Below, piece after piece: positions 1 to 7,467 of a stretch of DNA of 13,522 bases. The stretch covers positions 1-13,522 of the forward strand of contig CAYNLY010000043.1 in NCBI GenBank assembly GCA_964398225.1. The letters run 5' to 3'. Both the position numbers and the translations under genes were made by a program. The DNA comes from CAYNLY01 sp964398225 (GTDB taxonomy: Bacteria; Pseudomonadota; Zetaproteobacteria; Mariprofundales; Mariprofundaceae). Under the pieces are notes generated by a model. The model was given only the letters and a program-made list of their open reading frames with translations, did no database searches and was not told where the DNA came from. The number at the start of each line of letters is the position of its first letter. Position 1 is the first letter of the stretch.

Positions 1-613
1 GCACCGTGACCTTCGCGCCCAGCCGGCGGTGCGCCTGCGCCATCTCGATGCCGATGGGGCCTGCTCCGATCACGATCAGGTGCCGGACCGGCTCGTCCAG
101 CGCAAAGATCGTCTCGTTGGTCAGAAACCGGACCCGATCGAGCCCGGGGATCGGCGGAATAAAAGGACGGGAACCCGTCGCGATGACATAGCGACGAGCG
201 CGGATCGTCTCATCGCCGGCCTCCAGCGTCTTTTCATCCAGGAATCGCCCGTGCGCCCGAACCACCCGCACACCGAGCTTCTCGAAGCGTTCGACCGAAT
301 CGTTCGGCGCGATCGCCCCGATCACTTCAGCCACATGCCGGCGCACGCCGCGCCAGTCCACCTTCGGCTCGCCGGCCTGAATGCCGAACGTTCGCGCATC
401 CCGCACGGCCTGGGCATGGCCGGCCGCGGCCAGGAGGGCCTTGGACGGGACGCAACCGAAGTTCAGGCAGTCGCCGCCCATCGCGCCGCGTTCGACGAGC
501 ACGACCTCAAGCCCCAGCTGCGCGGCAACGGCGGCAACACTCAGCCCTCCCGCGCCGCCGCCGATCACGCACAGATCCGGCTTCTGAACCGATGCCGCGG
601 ATGCGCGTCTCAT
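1..613 (-). CDS. FAD-dependent pyridine nucleotide-disulfide oxidoreductase (dihydrolipoyl dehydrogenase/mercuric reductase-like), 5' part only
   Basis: The first 204 codons are present and the gene runs off the left edge. I translated it from the ATG at 613. Residues 17-23 (IGGGAGG) form the FAD dinucleotide fold, with Glu41 at the end of the second strand. Residues 46-58 (GGDCLNFGCVPSK) carry the redox-active disulfide Cys49/Cys54. Residues 145-148 (ATGS) are the conserved second FAD contact. A second GxGxxG (183-188, GAGPIG) begins the NAD(P)H domain. This is the class I disulfide reductase layout, normally about 450-480 residues. The family moves electrons between NAD(P)H, FAD and the disulfide; the final substrate cannot be read here. 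There is no N-terminal heavy-metal domain, so true MerA is unlikely. The start overlaps the stop of the upstream TVP38 gene (ATGA), implying coupled translation. It is probably not the E3 of the OGDH complex, although the missing C-terminus leaves that open. Confidence 0.9.
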   Translation of the reverse strand, partial: MRRASAASVQKPDLCVIGGGAGGLSVAAVAAQLGLEVVLVERGAMGGDCLNFGCVPSKALLAAAGHAQAVRDARTFGIQAGEPKVDWRGVRRHVAEVIGAIAPNDSVERFEKLGVRVVRAHGRFLDEKTLEAGDETIRARRYVIATGSRPFIPPIPGLDRVRFLTNETIFALDEPVRHLIVIGAGPIGIEMAQAHRRLGAKVTV

Positions 614-1356
614 GCCTCGCCCCGGCGAGCACGGCCCTGCCGCTTCCGGTAGATCGTGGCAACCAGACTCAGAACGCCCAGACCGGTGAGCGCCGCGAGA
701 AGCTCGGGCTTGAGCACCGGCGCAAGTCCGTCCGCTCCGCCCGATTCCAGCATGCCGGCCAGCCCCTGGCCTGCCAGCGCGAACATCAGCGTGCCCGGAA
801 CGATTCCGATCGCCGTCGCGGCCAGAAAAACACTCGTGCGCACGCCGAGAAACGCGGGCGCGAGATTGACGAGCCAGAAGGGAAACAGCGGGATCAGCCT
901 CAGGGTCAGCAGATAACCGAAGGCATCGCGCGCAAATCCTTGCTGCAGGGCGCGGGCGCGCCCGCCGTACCTTTGCCGCAGCCAGTCGCCCAGCGTGCTT
1001 TTCGCCAGCGCAAACACGAGCCCCGCGCCGATCGTTGCGCCGAGCACCGCCAGCACGCCGCCGGCAAGCCAGCCGAACAGCAGTCCGCCGGCCAGCGTCA
1101 ACACGGCCGCCCCGGGAAGGCTGACAGCAACCGTTGCCGCATAGACGCCGAGATAGACGAATCCGGCCGTCACCGGCTGCGCCTGCACCGACGCGCGCAA
1201 ACTCCGATAGTGCTCGGCCAGCGCATCCAGGCTGAGCAGATCGGGTGCGCCCATCCGCCAGGCGGCAAGCGCAAGCCCCGCCATGCCCGCAACCAGCGCC
1301 CAGCGCAGCCACGCGTGACGGCCCGCAAAAGAACGGGAACGAAGATGATTCCGCAT
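610..1356 (-). CDS. TVP38/TMEM64 family (VTT/SNARE-associated domain) inner-membrane protein
   Basis: The protein has 248 residues with hydrophobic segments near 17-34, 63-80, 82-118, 147-170, 175-195 and 215-236. The VTT/DedA-like core is visible as SLPGAAVLTLAGGLLFGW (79-96), a glycine-rich re-entrant stretch to about 118, and RLIPLFPFWLVNLAPAFLG (153-171). The basic N-terminus (RNHLRSRS) suggests a cytoplasmic start. Members are thought to act in lipid transport or scrambling or in small-molecule transport; no substrate can be assigned here. AAGGAG lies seven bases before the ATG at 1356, supporting this start. The stop overlaps the start of the oxidoreductase downstream (ATGA at 613-610). 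The two proteins are therefore probably made together, and the order matches known fusions in which a TVP38 domain precedes an FAD oxidoreductase (recalled, not checked). Confidence 0.9.
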   Translation of the reverse strand: MRNHLRSRSFAGRHAWLRWALVAGMAGLALAAWRMGAPDLLSLDALAEHYRSLRASVQAQPVTAGFVYLGVYAATVAVSLPGAAVLTLAGGLLFGWLAGGVLAVLGATIGAGLVFALAKSTLGDWLRQRYGGRARALQQGFARDAFGYLLTLRLIPLFPFWLVNLAPAFLGVRTSVFLAATAIGIVPGTLMFALAGQGLAGMLESGGADGLAPVLKPELLAALTGLGVLSLVATIYRKRQGRARRGEA

Positions 1357-1408
1357 GAAACGACTCCTTGAGCCTTGGTCGAGGCAGGTGCCGCTTTCTT
1401 ACGACAGC

Positions 1409-1437
1409 CTGGCATATCCGGTGCAAGCATCTATATT
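1409..1437 (+). promoter_or_regulatory. Candidate sigma70-type promoter for the hybrid kinase, very close to its ATG
   Basis: CTGGCA (1409-1414, 4/6 to TTGACA) is followed after 17 bases by TATATT (1432-1437, 5/6 to TATAAT). Only seven bases separate the -10 box from the ATG at 1445, so the transcript would start at or next to the start codon. A GG-N10-GC pattern (1411-1424) resembling a sigma54 site overlaps the same bases, and both cannot be right. The intergenic region 1357-1444 must also hold the minus-strand promoter for the TVP38 gene, which I could not identify convincingly. Confidence 0.4.
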
Positions 1438-1444
1438 GGGGTTC

Positions 1445-3577
1445 ATGAACACCCAATCCGCCCGCGCAGAATCCATGCAGGAGGCTCGGAACCTCGCGTC
1501 CTTCAGCCGTCTCGTGGATCCCGCCACGGTCGGCACGCGCGAGGAGTTCATCGCCTCGCAACGGCAGCAGGCGAAGATCCGCATCCTGATCAACGCGATT
1601 TTCCTCGGCTACCTCTGGGTTCATGCTCCCTATTTCGAGGCCCATCGCCTCTGGGTGTTCGCATCGGTCGCCGTCCACATCGGCTTCAACCTGTTTGCCG
1701 CCCTGGTCTGGATCCCGCGCGTCCCGTATTCGCTGGCGCGGACGATGACGGGACCGCTGCTGGACCTGTACATGATCGGCATGACGATGGTCGTGGACGG
1801 TGGGCATCTGAGCCCCACCTACTTTCTTCTGCTGAGCCCGGCCCTGGCCAACGGCCTGCGCTACGGCCCGCGCATGCTGGCCTTCTGTCAGGCAGGCGCG
1901 GTGCTCACCCTCGGGATCGTGGCCTGGCTGACCGCCGCGCGGCTGGGCCAGAGCGTGGACTGGGCGGCGCTTGCGGCCGAGCTTGTTGCGACGATCTACC
2001 TTCCGCTCTACGGCTACGAGATCCTGAAAAAAGCCGAGCGTGTTGCCCAGGCCCGCGTCCGCGCCGAGGAAACGGCCGCGCGCCTGCTGTTCGAATCGCC
2101 GAATCCGGCCTTCGTGTTCGAGATGGCCGAGGACGGGAAAACGCGCATTCTTCACGCGAACCCCGCGATGGCATCCCTCAGCGACCTGCCTCCGGATCAG
2201 CTGGTCGGCCGGGCCGCCGAAGGCCTGTTCATCGAGGAAGACGCCCCTTTGTTCGACGAGGCCTGCCGGGAGCAGCTGAAGGACGGCGAACGGCGCGTCC
2301 GGCGGATGTATTTGCGCGGGCGCAGCATCCGCGGCCGGCCGATTCAGCTGATGGCCGAGATCAGCTCGGCCGAAATGGAGGGCCGGAAGCTCGGCATCTG
2401 CTACCTGACGGACATCAGCGAGTCCGAACGGCTTCAGGCGGAACTCGCCGAGGCGCAGAAACTGGGCTACACGGCCGCGCTGGCCGCCGGCATCGCGCAC
2501 GATTTCCGCAACGTGCTTGCCGGCATCATGGGACAGGCGGAGCTGATCACGATCGAGCACGACGATCCCGCGCTGAAAAAGGACGCCGAACACATCATCA
2601 CGGCCGCCGAACGCGGCTCGGAGATGGTGAACCAGTTGCTGCAGCTTGCCCGCGGCGACAGCCGCGAACTGCGCAAGCTTCATCTTGCCGGCCCGCTTGA
2701 GGACATGCTTCAGATCGCCCGCGTCCAGCTGCCCCCCGACATCCGGCTGGAAACCCGGCTGGATCCGGAGACGCCTCCGGTGAAGGCCAACCTGGCCCAG
2801 CTCGAACAGATTCTGCTCAACCTGATCAACAACGCCGCTCATGCGATGCCCGAAGGCAAAGGCTGCATCCGGGTCAGCCTTTCCCCTTCCCAGGAAGGCA
2901 GCGGGGTCGAGCTCGTCGTTCAGGACGACGGCGCGGGCATTCCGCCCGAGCATCTTCCGCACGTGTTCAAGCCCTTCTGGAGCACGCGCAAGGAGGAAGG
3001 CGGCACGGGCCTGGGACTGGCGATGGTTCAGCGCCTGATCCGCTGGCACGGCGGGGATGTGCGGATCGACTCCGAACCGGGCCGGGGCACGGCGGTCATC
3101 CTCCGGCTGCCCGAGGCCGAGGGCGACGCGCCGGTGCCTGCCGAAGACACCTCGCCCGAGCACACGCCGCCGCCGATGAGCCGGGAGAGCATCCGCTCCT
3201 GCCGGGTGCTGCTGGCCGAGGACCATCCGGACGTCGAGCGCATCCACCGCGCCTACCTCGAGCAGATGGGGCATGAAGTCATCAGTTTCCCGGACGGACA
3301 GGCGGCGCTGGAGGCGGTCGAGCGCGAGGGCGAGGAAATCGGGCTGGTGGTCAGCGACTACATGATGCCGAAGATGAACGGCCTCGAACTGACCCGGGTG
3401 ATCCGCAGGCGGCATCCGGACATGCCCGTCATCATCATCACGGCCTACGGCGAAGACGAGGCCCTTGAGGAGCTCAGCGAACTGGGCGCGGTTCTGCTTC
3501 GCAAGCCGGTGAGCTACGCTGCGCTCGCCCGCGCGATCCTGTCCGTGCAGAACCGGGGGCCAGGCGCACCTGGCTAG
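1445..3577 (+). CDS. Hybrid sensor histidine kinase: 5TM sensor, PAS, HisKA, HATPase, C-terminal receiver
   Basis: The protein has 710 residues from the ATG at 1445. About five hydrophobic segments lie between residues 45 and 195. The LSPALANGLRYG stretch there resembles the membrane sensor of RpfC-type kinases (from memory). A short helical linker leads to a PAS domain (about 216-330). HisKA has the H-box AHDFRN with phospho-acceptor His352. HATPase shows the N-box LINNAAHAM (Asn462/463), G1 DDGAG (494-498) and G2 GGTGLGL (519-525). A receiver domain follows (about 595-705) with acceptor Asp638 in SDYMMPKMNG, plus TAY and KP switch motifs. There is no Hpt or DNA-binding output, so it may signal to a regulator elsewhere or use its receiver for feedback. 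An upstream in-frame ATG at 1355 overlaps the divergent gene and lacks a ribosome site. The stop interlocks with that of sucB. The ligand is unknown. Confidence 0.9.
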   Translation: MNTQSARAESMQEARNLASFSRLVDPATVGTREEFIASQRQQAKIRILINAIFLGYLWVHAPYFEAHRLWVFASVAVHIGFNLFAALVWIPRVPYSLARTMTGPLLDLYMIGMTMVVDGGHLSPTYFLLLSPALANGLRYGPRMLAFCQAGAVLTLGIVAWLTAARLGQSVDWAALAAELVATIYLPLYGYEILKKAERVAQARVRAEETAARLLFESPNPAFVFEMAEDGKTRILHANPAMASLSDLPPDQLVGRAAEGLFIEEDAPLFDEACREQLKDGERRVRRMYLRGRSIRGRPIQLMAEISSAEMEGRKLGICYLTDISESERLQAELAEAQKLGYTAALAAGIAHDFRNVLAGIMGQAELITIEHDDPALKKDAEHIITAAERGSEMVNQLLQLARGDSRELRKLHLAGPLEDMLQIARVQLPPDIRLETRLDPETPPVKANLAQLEQILLNLINNAAHAMPEGKGCIRVSLSPSQEGSGVELVVQDDGAGIPPEHLPHVFKPFWSTRKEEGGTGLGLAMVQRLIRWHGGDVRIDSEPGRGTAVILRLPEAEGDAPVPAEDTSPEHTPPPMSRESIRSCRVLLAEDHPDVERIHRAYLEQMGHEVISFPDGQAALEAVEREGEEIGLVVSDYMMPKMNGLELTRVIRRRHPDMPVIIITAYGEDEALEELSELGAVLLRKPVSYAALARAILSVQNRGPGAPG
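3559..3574. other. Short inverted repeat at the convergent kinase/sucB end
   Basis: GCCAGG (3559-3564), loop CGCA, CCTGGC (3569-3574) is a perfect six-base stem. It lies inside the last kinase codons and abuts the shared CTAG stop. Neither strand has a T-tract after it, so it is not a canonical intrinsic terminator. It may be coincidence in GC-rich coding sequence, or a weak bidirectional pause or end-protecting hairpin. Confidence 0.25.
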
Positions 3578-4600
3578 AGATCGAGCATCAGGCTCGCCGG
3601 ATACTCGATTGCCTGCTTGACCTCGACGAGGAAGCGCACCGCATCGGCGCCGTCGATCAGGCGGTGGTCGTAGGTGAGCGCGAGATACATCATCGGACGG
3701 ACGACCACCCGCTCCCCTTCCGCGACCGGACGGTTCTGGATCGCATGCATGCCGAGAATCCCGCTCTGCGGCGGGTTCAGGATCGGCGTGGAAAGAAGGG
3801 AGCCGAACACGCCTCCGTTCGTGATCGAGAAGGTCCCGCCGCGCAGATCATCCGGGGAAAGCCCCCCCTTGCGCGCCCGCTCGGCGAGCTCCTGAATCCC
3901 GGCCTCGATCTCGGCCAGCGTCAGCCGGTTCGCATTCCGGAGCACCGGCACGATGAGTCCGCGGTCGGTGCTCACGGCAATGCCGATGTCCGCGTAGTCG
4001 TGATAGACGACGTCCTCGCCGTCGATGTAGGCATTGAGCACCGGATACTTCTCGAGCGCGGCGCAGACCGCGCGCACGAAAAAGGACATGAACCCGAGCT
4101 TGACGCCGTGACGGGCCTGAAACGACTCGCCGAAACGCCGCCGCAGTTCGATGACGGGCTGCATGTTCACCTCGTTGAAGGTGGTCAGCATCGCGGCCGT
4201 GTTCTGGGCCTGCTTGAGCCGCTGGGCGATGCGCCTGCGGATCGGGCTCATCGGCACCCGCTCCTCGGTGCGCTCGCCCCGGGCGGCANNNNNNNNNNNN
4301 NNNNNNNNNNNNNNNNNNNNNNNNNNNNNNNNNNNNNNNNNNNNNNNNNNNNNNNNNNNNNNNNNNNNNNNNNNNNNNNNNNNNNNNNCCGGGCTCGACC
4401 GTGCTCCCGGCGGGCTTGCGGATTTCCTTCAGAACACCGGCGTCAAGCGCGGTGATCTCCATCGTGATCTTGTCGCTCTCGATTTCCGCGAGCACGTCGT
4501 CCACGGCCACCGCCTCGCCTTCCTGCTTGAGCCAGGAGACGAGCGTTGCCTCCGTTTCCGATTCGCCGAGAGCCGGCACCTTCACTTCCACCAATGCCAT
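3574..4600 (-). CDS. sucB: Dihydrolipoyllysine succinyltransferase, E2 of 2-oxoglutarate dehydrogenase (interrupted by assembly gap)
   Basis: SucB transfers the succinyl group from E1 to CoA and forms the core of the cytoplasmic OGDH complex. The N-terminal part (4600-4389) is a lipoyl domain, VKVPALGESETEATLVSW, with the lipoyl-acceptor Lys44 in ESDKITMEI. The C-terminal part (4288-3574) is the catalytic domain. It opens with RVPMSPIRRRIAQRL and contains SITNGGVFGSLLSTPILNPP and the active-site DHRLIDG (His codon 3666-3664, Asp codon 3654-3652), ending in the usual SLMLDL. About 307 residues are visible against roughly 400 for the family. The missing piece is the linker plus the E1/E3-binding domain. 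The two parts lie in different frames only because the 100-N filler is not a multiple of three. Two ATGs compete: AGGGAGG (4613-4607) is six bases from 4600 but three from 4603, so 4600 is preferred. Confidence 0.95.
4289..4388. other. Assembly gap of 100 Ns inside sucB
   Basis: There are exactly 100 Ns, the usual placeholder for a gap of unknown size. The flanks are the lipoyl domain and the catalytic domain of one sucB gene. For one intact gene the true gap length must be a multiple of three. Family length suggests about 270-300 bases. The lost segment should encode the Ala/Pro-rich linkers and the peripheral subunit-binding domain, a GC-rich, low-complexity region that often breaks assemblies. 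Confidence 0.95.
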
Positions 4601-7467
4601 CATGAACCTCCCTGAATCGCCCGGCGCCCGCGCGGCTCAAGCCTGCCGGCCGGCCCCTGCTCCACCGGGCTGAGCGCCGCCCGCACCAGCGCCTCCTGCT
4701 CGGCTGCATGCCTGCGGGCGGAGCCCACGGCGGGTGCGGCGGCCGGAGGCCTTGCCAGGTGCGAAAGCCTCTGATGCGGATGCAGGCAGCGCTCGATGCA
4801 ATGCTCGATCTGGAACCAAGCGCCCTGGTTCTCCGGCTCCTCCTGCACCCAGACGACCTCGTCGGTGGCGGCAAAGTCGCCCAAAACCACCTTCAGCTCG
4901 TCGTACGGGAATGGATAGAGGCGCTCGATGCGGACGATCGCGATGTCCTCGATGCCCGCCTTGGTCCGGGCGCCAAGAAGATCGTAGTAGACCTTGCCGG
5001 AACACAGGATCAGCCGCCGGCAGCGGCTGGGCGCGATGGCCTCGCTCGTTTCGCCCAGCACGGGCTCGAAGCGCCCGTGCGTAAACGCCTCCAGCGGAGA
5101 GAACGATTCCTTGCGGCGAAGCATGCTCTTGGGGCCCATCATCACGAGCGGCTTGCGGGTGTTGACCAGATACTGCCGGCGCAACAGGTGGAACAGCTGC
5201 GCGGGGGTTGTCGGATAGACGACCTGCATGTTGTCGCCGGCGCACAGCTGCAGGTAGCGCTCAAGCCTCGCCGAGGAATGCTCGGCGCCCTGCCCTTCGT
5301 AGCCGTGCGGCAGCCAGAGCACGAGCCCGCTCATGCGCCCCCATTTCGATTCGCCCGAGGCGATGAACTGGTCGATGACGACCTGGCCGTTGTTCGCGAA
5401 ATCCCCGTACTGGGCCTCCCAGATCACGAGCGCGCGCGGCTCGGCGACCGAATATCCGTATTCGTAGGCCATCACGGCCAGCTCCGAGAGCATCGAGTCC
5501 ACGACGATGAAATGGGAAAGATCGCCGCCGGTCTCAACGCGGCGGAGCGGCACCAGCGCCCGCCCGGTCTTCTGATCGTAGACAACGGCGTGCCGGTGGA
5601 AGAAGGTGCCCCGGCCGGTATCCTGGCCGGTGATCCGCACCCAGCCGCCGTCGGCCACCAGCGTGGCATAGGCCATCGTTTCGGCGCAGCCCCAGTCCGC
5701 CGGCTGCTGGCCGTCCATCATCGCGATCCGGCTTTCGTAGATCTTCTCGACCTTCGGATGAAGCAAGAAATCGGGCGGAAGACGGTGCACGCGGCGGACC
5801 AGATCCTGCAGCCGCTCGGCCGGCACCGCGGTGTCCGGCTCGTGGGTCGCATGCCGCTCGAATCCCATCCAGCGCCCCTGCAGGCTGTTGGCCGGATGCG
5901 GCTTGCGGTGCGCCTTCGACTCCCGCCGGAGCTTGTCCAGGCAGTCGCGGTAGGTCTGGACCATCTTGTCGGCCTGTTCCTGGGTGAGCACGCCGTCCGC
6001 GATCAGCCGGTCGCGGTAGAGCTGCTCGACCGTCGGATGCTCGGCGATGCGGCGGTACATCACCGGCTGGGTCACCTCGGGCGCGTCCGCCTCGTTGTGC
6101 CCGTGCCGGCGGTAGCAAACGAGGTCGATGACGACATCCTCGCGGAAGTGGTGTCGGTATTCGAGCGCCACCTCCATCGCAAGGCAGCAGGCCTCGGGAT
6201 CGTCCCCGTTCACATGCAGGATCGGGGCCTGGATCATCTTCGCGATGTCGGTCGCATAGACCGTCGAGCGGGCATCGAACGGATTGACGGTGAAGCCGAT
6301 CTGGTTGTTGACGACGATGTGGATCGCGCCGCCCACCCGGAATCCGCGCAGCTTCGAAAGATTCAGCGACTCGGCCACAACCCCCTGGCCCGCAAAGGCC
6401 GCATCCCCGTGCACGAGCACCGGAATGACCTCGCGCCGCGATCGGTCGCGCCGGCGACACTGACGCGCGCGGACGCTGCCCAGCACGACCGGCGTGATGA
6501 TCTCGAGATGCGAGGGATTGAACGCAAGCGACACATGCACGGTGCCGCCCGGCGTGCGCACGTCGGTCGAAAACCCCAGGTGGTATTTCACGTCGCCCTG
6601 GCCGTGGGCGACCTCCTCGAACTCGCCCTCGAATTCGGAAAAGATGTCGGCAAGCTCCTTGTGCATGATGTTGGCGAGCACGTTGAGCCGCCCCCGGTGC
6701 GCCATGCCCATGATGATTTCCTTAGCGCCCTGCATCCCGGCCTTCTGGATCAGCAGGTCGAGCATCGGAATCAGGCTTTCGCCCCCCTCGAGCGAGAAGC
6801 GCTTCTGGCCGGCGTACCGGGTGTGCAGAAACTTCTCGAATTCCTCGGCGTGCATGATGCGGCCGAAGATGTGCAGCCGGGTGTCGGGATCGTAGTCGGG
6901 CGTGGAGCGCACGCGCTCCAGCCGCTCCTGCAGCCAGTGCTTCTTGGCCGTATCGGTGATGTGCATGAACTCCGGCCCGATGTGGCCGCAGTAGGTCCGG
7001 CGCAGAATGTCGAGAATCTCGGCCAGCGTCCTGCGCCCGCCTCCGGCGAGATCGCCGCAGGGAAACTCGCGATCCATGTCGGCCTCGCCAAGCCCGTAGA
7101 AATGCGGGTCGAGCTCGGGCGCCGGCCGCGGCGGATTGAGCTTCAGCGGATCAAGATCCGCATGCAGATGACCGTGCACGCGGTAGCCGTGGATCAGGTA
7201 GAACGCGCGCGACGGATACTCGACCTCGGCCTGATCGACGACCGCGCTTCCCAGCGCCAGATGCGGCCGCATCCGCTCCAGCATCTTCCGGTGCAGCACT
7301 TCGACCGGTTCGGCCGGAGACTCGGGCGTTTCGATCAGGGCATCGAAGTACTCGGCCCAGTCGCGCGGCACCGAGCCCGGATCCTCGACGTACTGGGCAT
7401 AGAGGTCCTCGAGCCAGTCGAGGCCTGCGCCGAGCACCGTCGCGGATTCGTCGAACGAAGCGGGCAT
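4600..7467 (-). CDS. sucA: 2-oxoglutarate dehydrogenase E1 component
   Basis: The 955-residue thiamine-diphosphate enzyme decarboxylates 2-oxoglutarate and succinylates the lipoyl arm of SucB; E. coli SucA has 933. The N-terminus has the E1o signature (WLEDLYAQYVEDPGSVPRDW). MGMAHRGRLNVLANI contains the conserved active-site His257. The ThDP/Mg motif runs from GDAA (Asp355) to NNQIGF (Asn387/388). YRRHGHNEAD, SGRGTFFHRHAV-type, LLPHGYEGQG-type and EHSSARLERYLQLC blocks follow, and the C-terminus keeps VQEEPENQGAW and AAPAVG. The gene appears intact. AAAGGAG lies about six bases before the ATG at 7467, and that ATG directly follows the stop of the DUF218 gene. The last codon overlaps the sucB start region (TGATG), giving strong coupling of E1 and E2 synthesis. 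A separate sucA promoter is not evident. Confidence 0.97.
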   Translation of the reverse strand: MPASFDESATVLGAGLDWLEDLYAQYVEDPGSVPRDWAEYFDALIETPESPAEPVEVLHRKMLERMRPHLALGSAVVDQAEVEYPSRAFYLIHGYRVHGHLHADLDPLKLNPPRPAPELDPHFYGLGEADMDREFPCGDLAGGGRRTLAEILDILRRTYCGHIGPEFMHITDTAKKHWLQERLERVRSTPDYDPDTRLHIFGRIMHAEEFEKFLHTRYAGQKRFSLEGGESLIPMLDLLIQKAGMQGAKEIIMGMAHRGRLNVLANIMHKELADIFSEFEGEFEEVAHGQGDVKYHLGFSTDVRTPGGTVHVSLAFNPSHLEIITPVVLGSVRARQCRRRDRSRREVIPVLVHGDAAFAGQGVVAESLNLSKLRGFRVGGAIHIVVNNQIGFTVNPFDARSTVYATDIAKMIQAPILHVNGDDPEACCLAMEVALEYRHHFREDVVIDLVCYRRHGHNEADAPEVTQPVMYRRIAEHPTVEQLYRDRLIADGVLTQEQADKMVQTYRDCLDKLRRESKAHRKPHPANSLQGRWMGFERHATHEPDTAVPAERLQDLVRRVHRLPPDFLLHPKVEKIYESRIAMMDGQQPADWGCAETMAYATLVADGGWVRITGQDTGRGTFFHRHAVVYDQKTGRALVPLRRVETGGDLSHFIVVDSMLSELAVMAYEYGYSVAEPRALVIWEAQYGDFANNGQVVIDQFIASGESKWGRMSGLVLWLPHGYEGQGAEHSSARLERYLQLCAGDNMQVVYPTTPAQLFHLLRRQYLVNTRKPLVMMGPKSMLRRKESFSPLEAFTHGRFEPVLGETSEAIAPSRCRRLILCSGKVYYDLLGARTKAGIEDIAIVRIERLYPFPYDELKVVLGDFAATDEVVWVQEEPENQGAWFQIEHCIERCLHPHQRLSHLARPPAAAPAVGSARRHAAEQEALVRAALSPVEQGPAGRLEPRGRRAIQGGS
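4607..4613 (-). promoter_or_regulatory. Strong ribosome binding site deciding the sucB start
   Basis: On the minus strand AGGGAGG is followed by TTC and then two consecutive ATGs. The second ATG (4600) has the better six-base spacing and gives a protein starting MALVEVKVPALG, typical of E2 lipoyl domains. The site lies inside the last codons of sucA. Confidence 0.75.

Noticed and set aside
1..613. Mercuric reductase (merA) or the E3 of the OGDH complex
   Set aside because: No heavy-metal domain or mer genes are present, and the C-terminus needed to decide is missing. Its partner is a TVP38 gene rather than sucAB.
592..1371. Plus-strand open frames opposite the TVP38 gene
   Set aside because: The minus strand encodes a membrane protein with a recognisable VTT domain and ribosome site; the opposite frames are Arg/Gln/Pro-rich shadows.
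1355..1444. Upstream in-frame ATG for the kinase
   Set aside because: It would overlap the divergent TVP38 start, lacks a ribosome site, and adds 30 residues without family character.
3559..3574. Intrinsic terminator between the kinase and sucB
   Set aside because: The hairpin has a short stem and no T-tract in either direction, so I list it only as an inverted repeat.
3574..4603. Apparent frameshift or pseudogene in sucB
   Set aside because: The frame change coincides exactly with the 100-N filler. Both flanks are intact E2 domains, so it is an assembly artefact.
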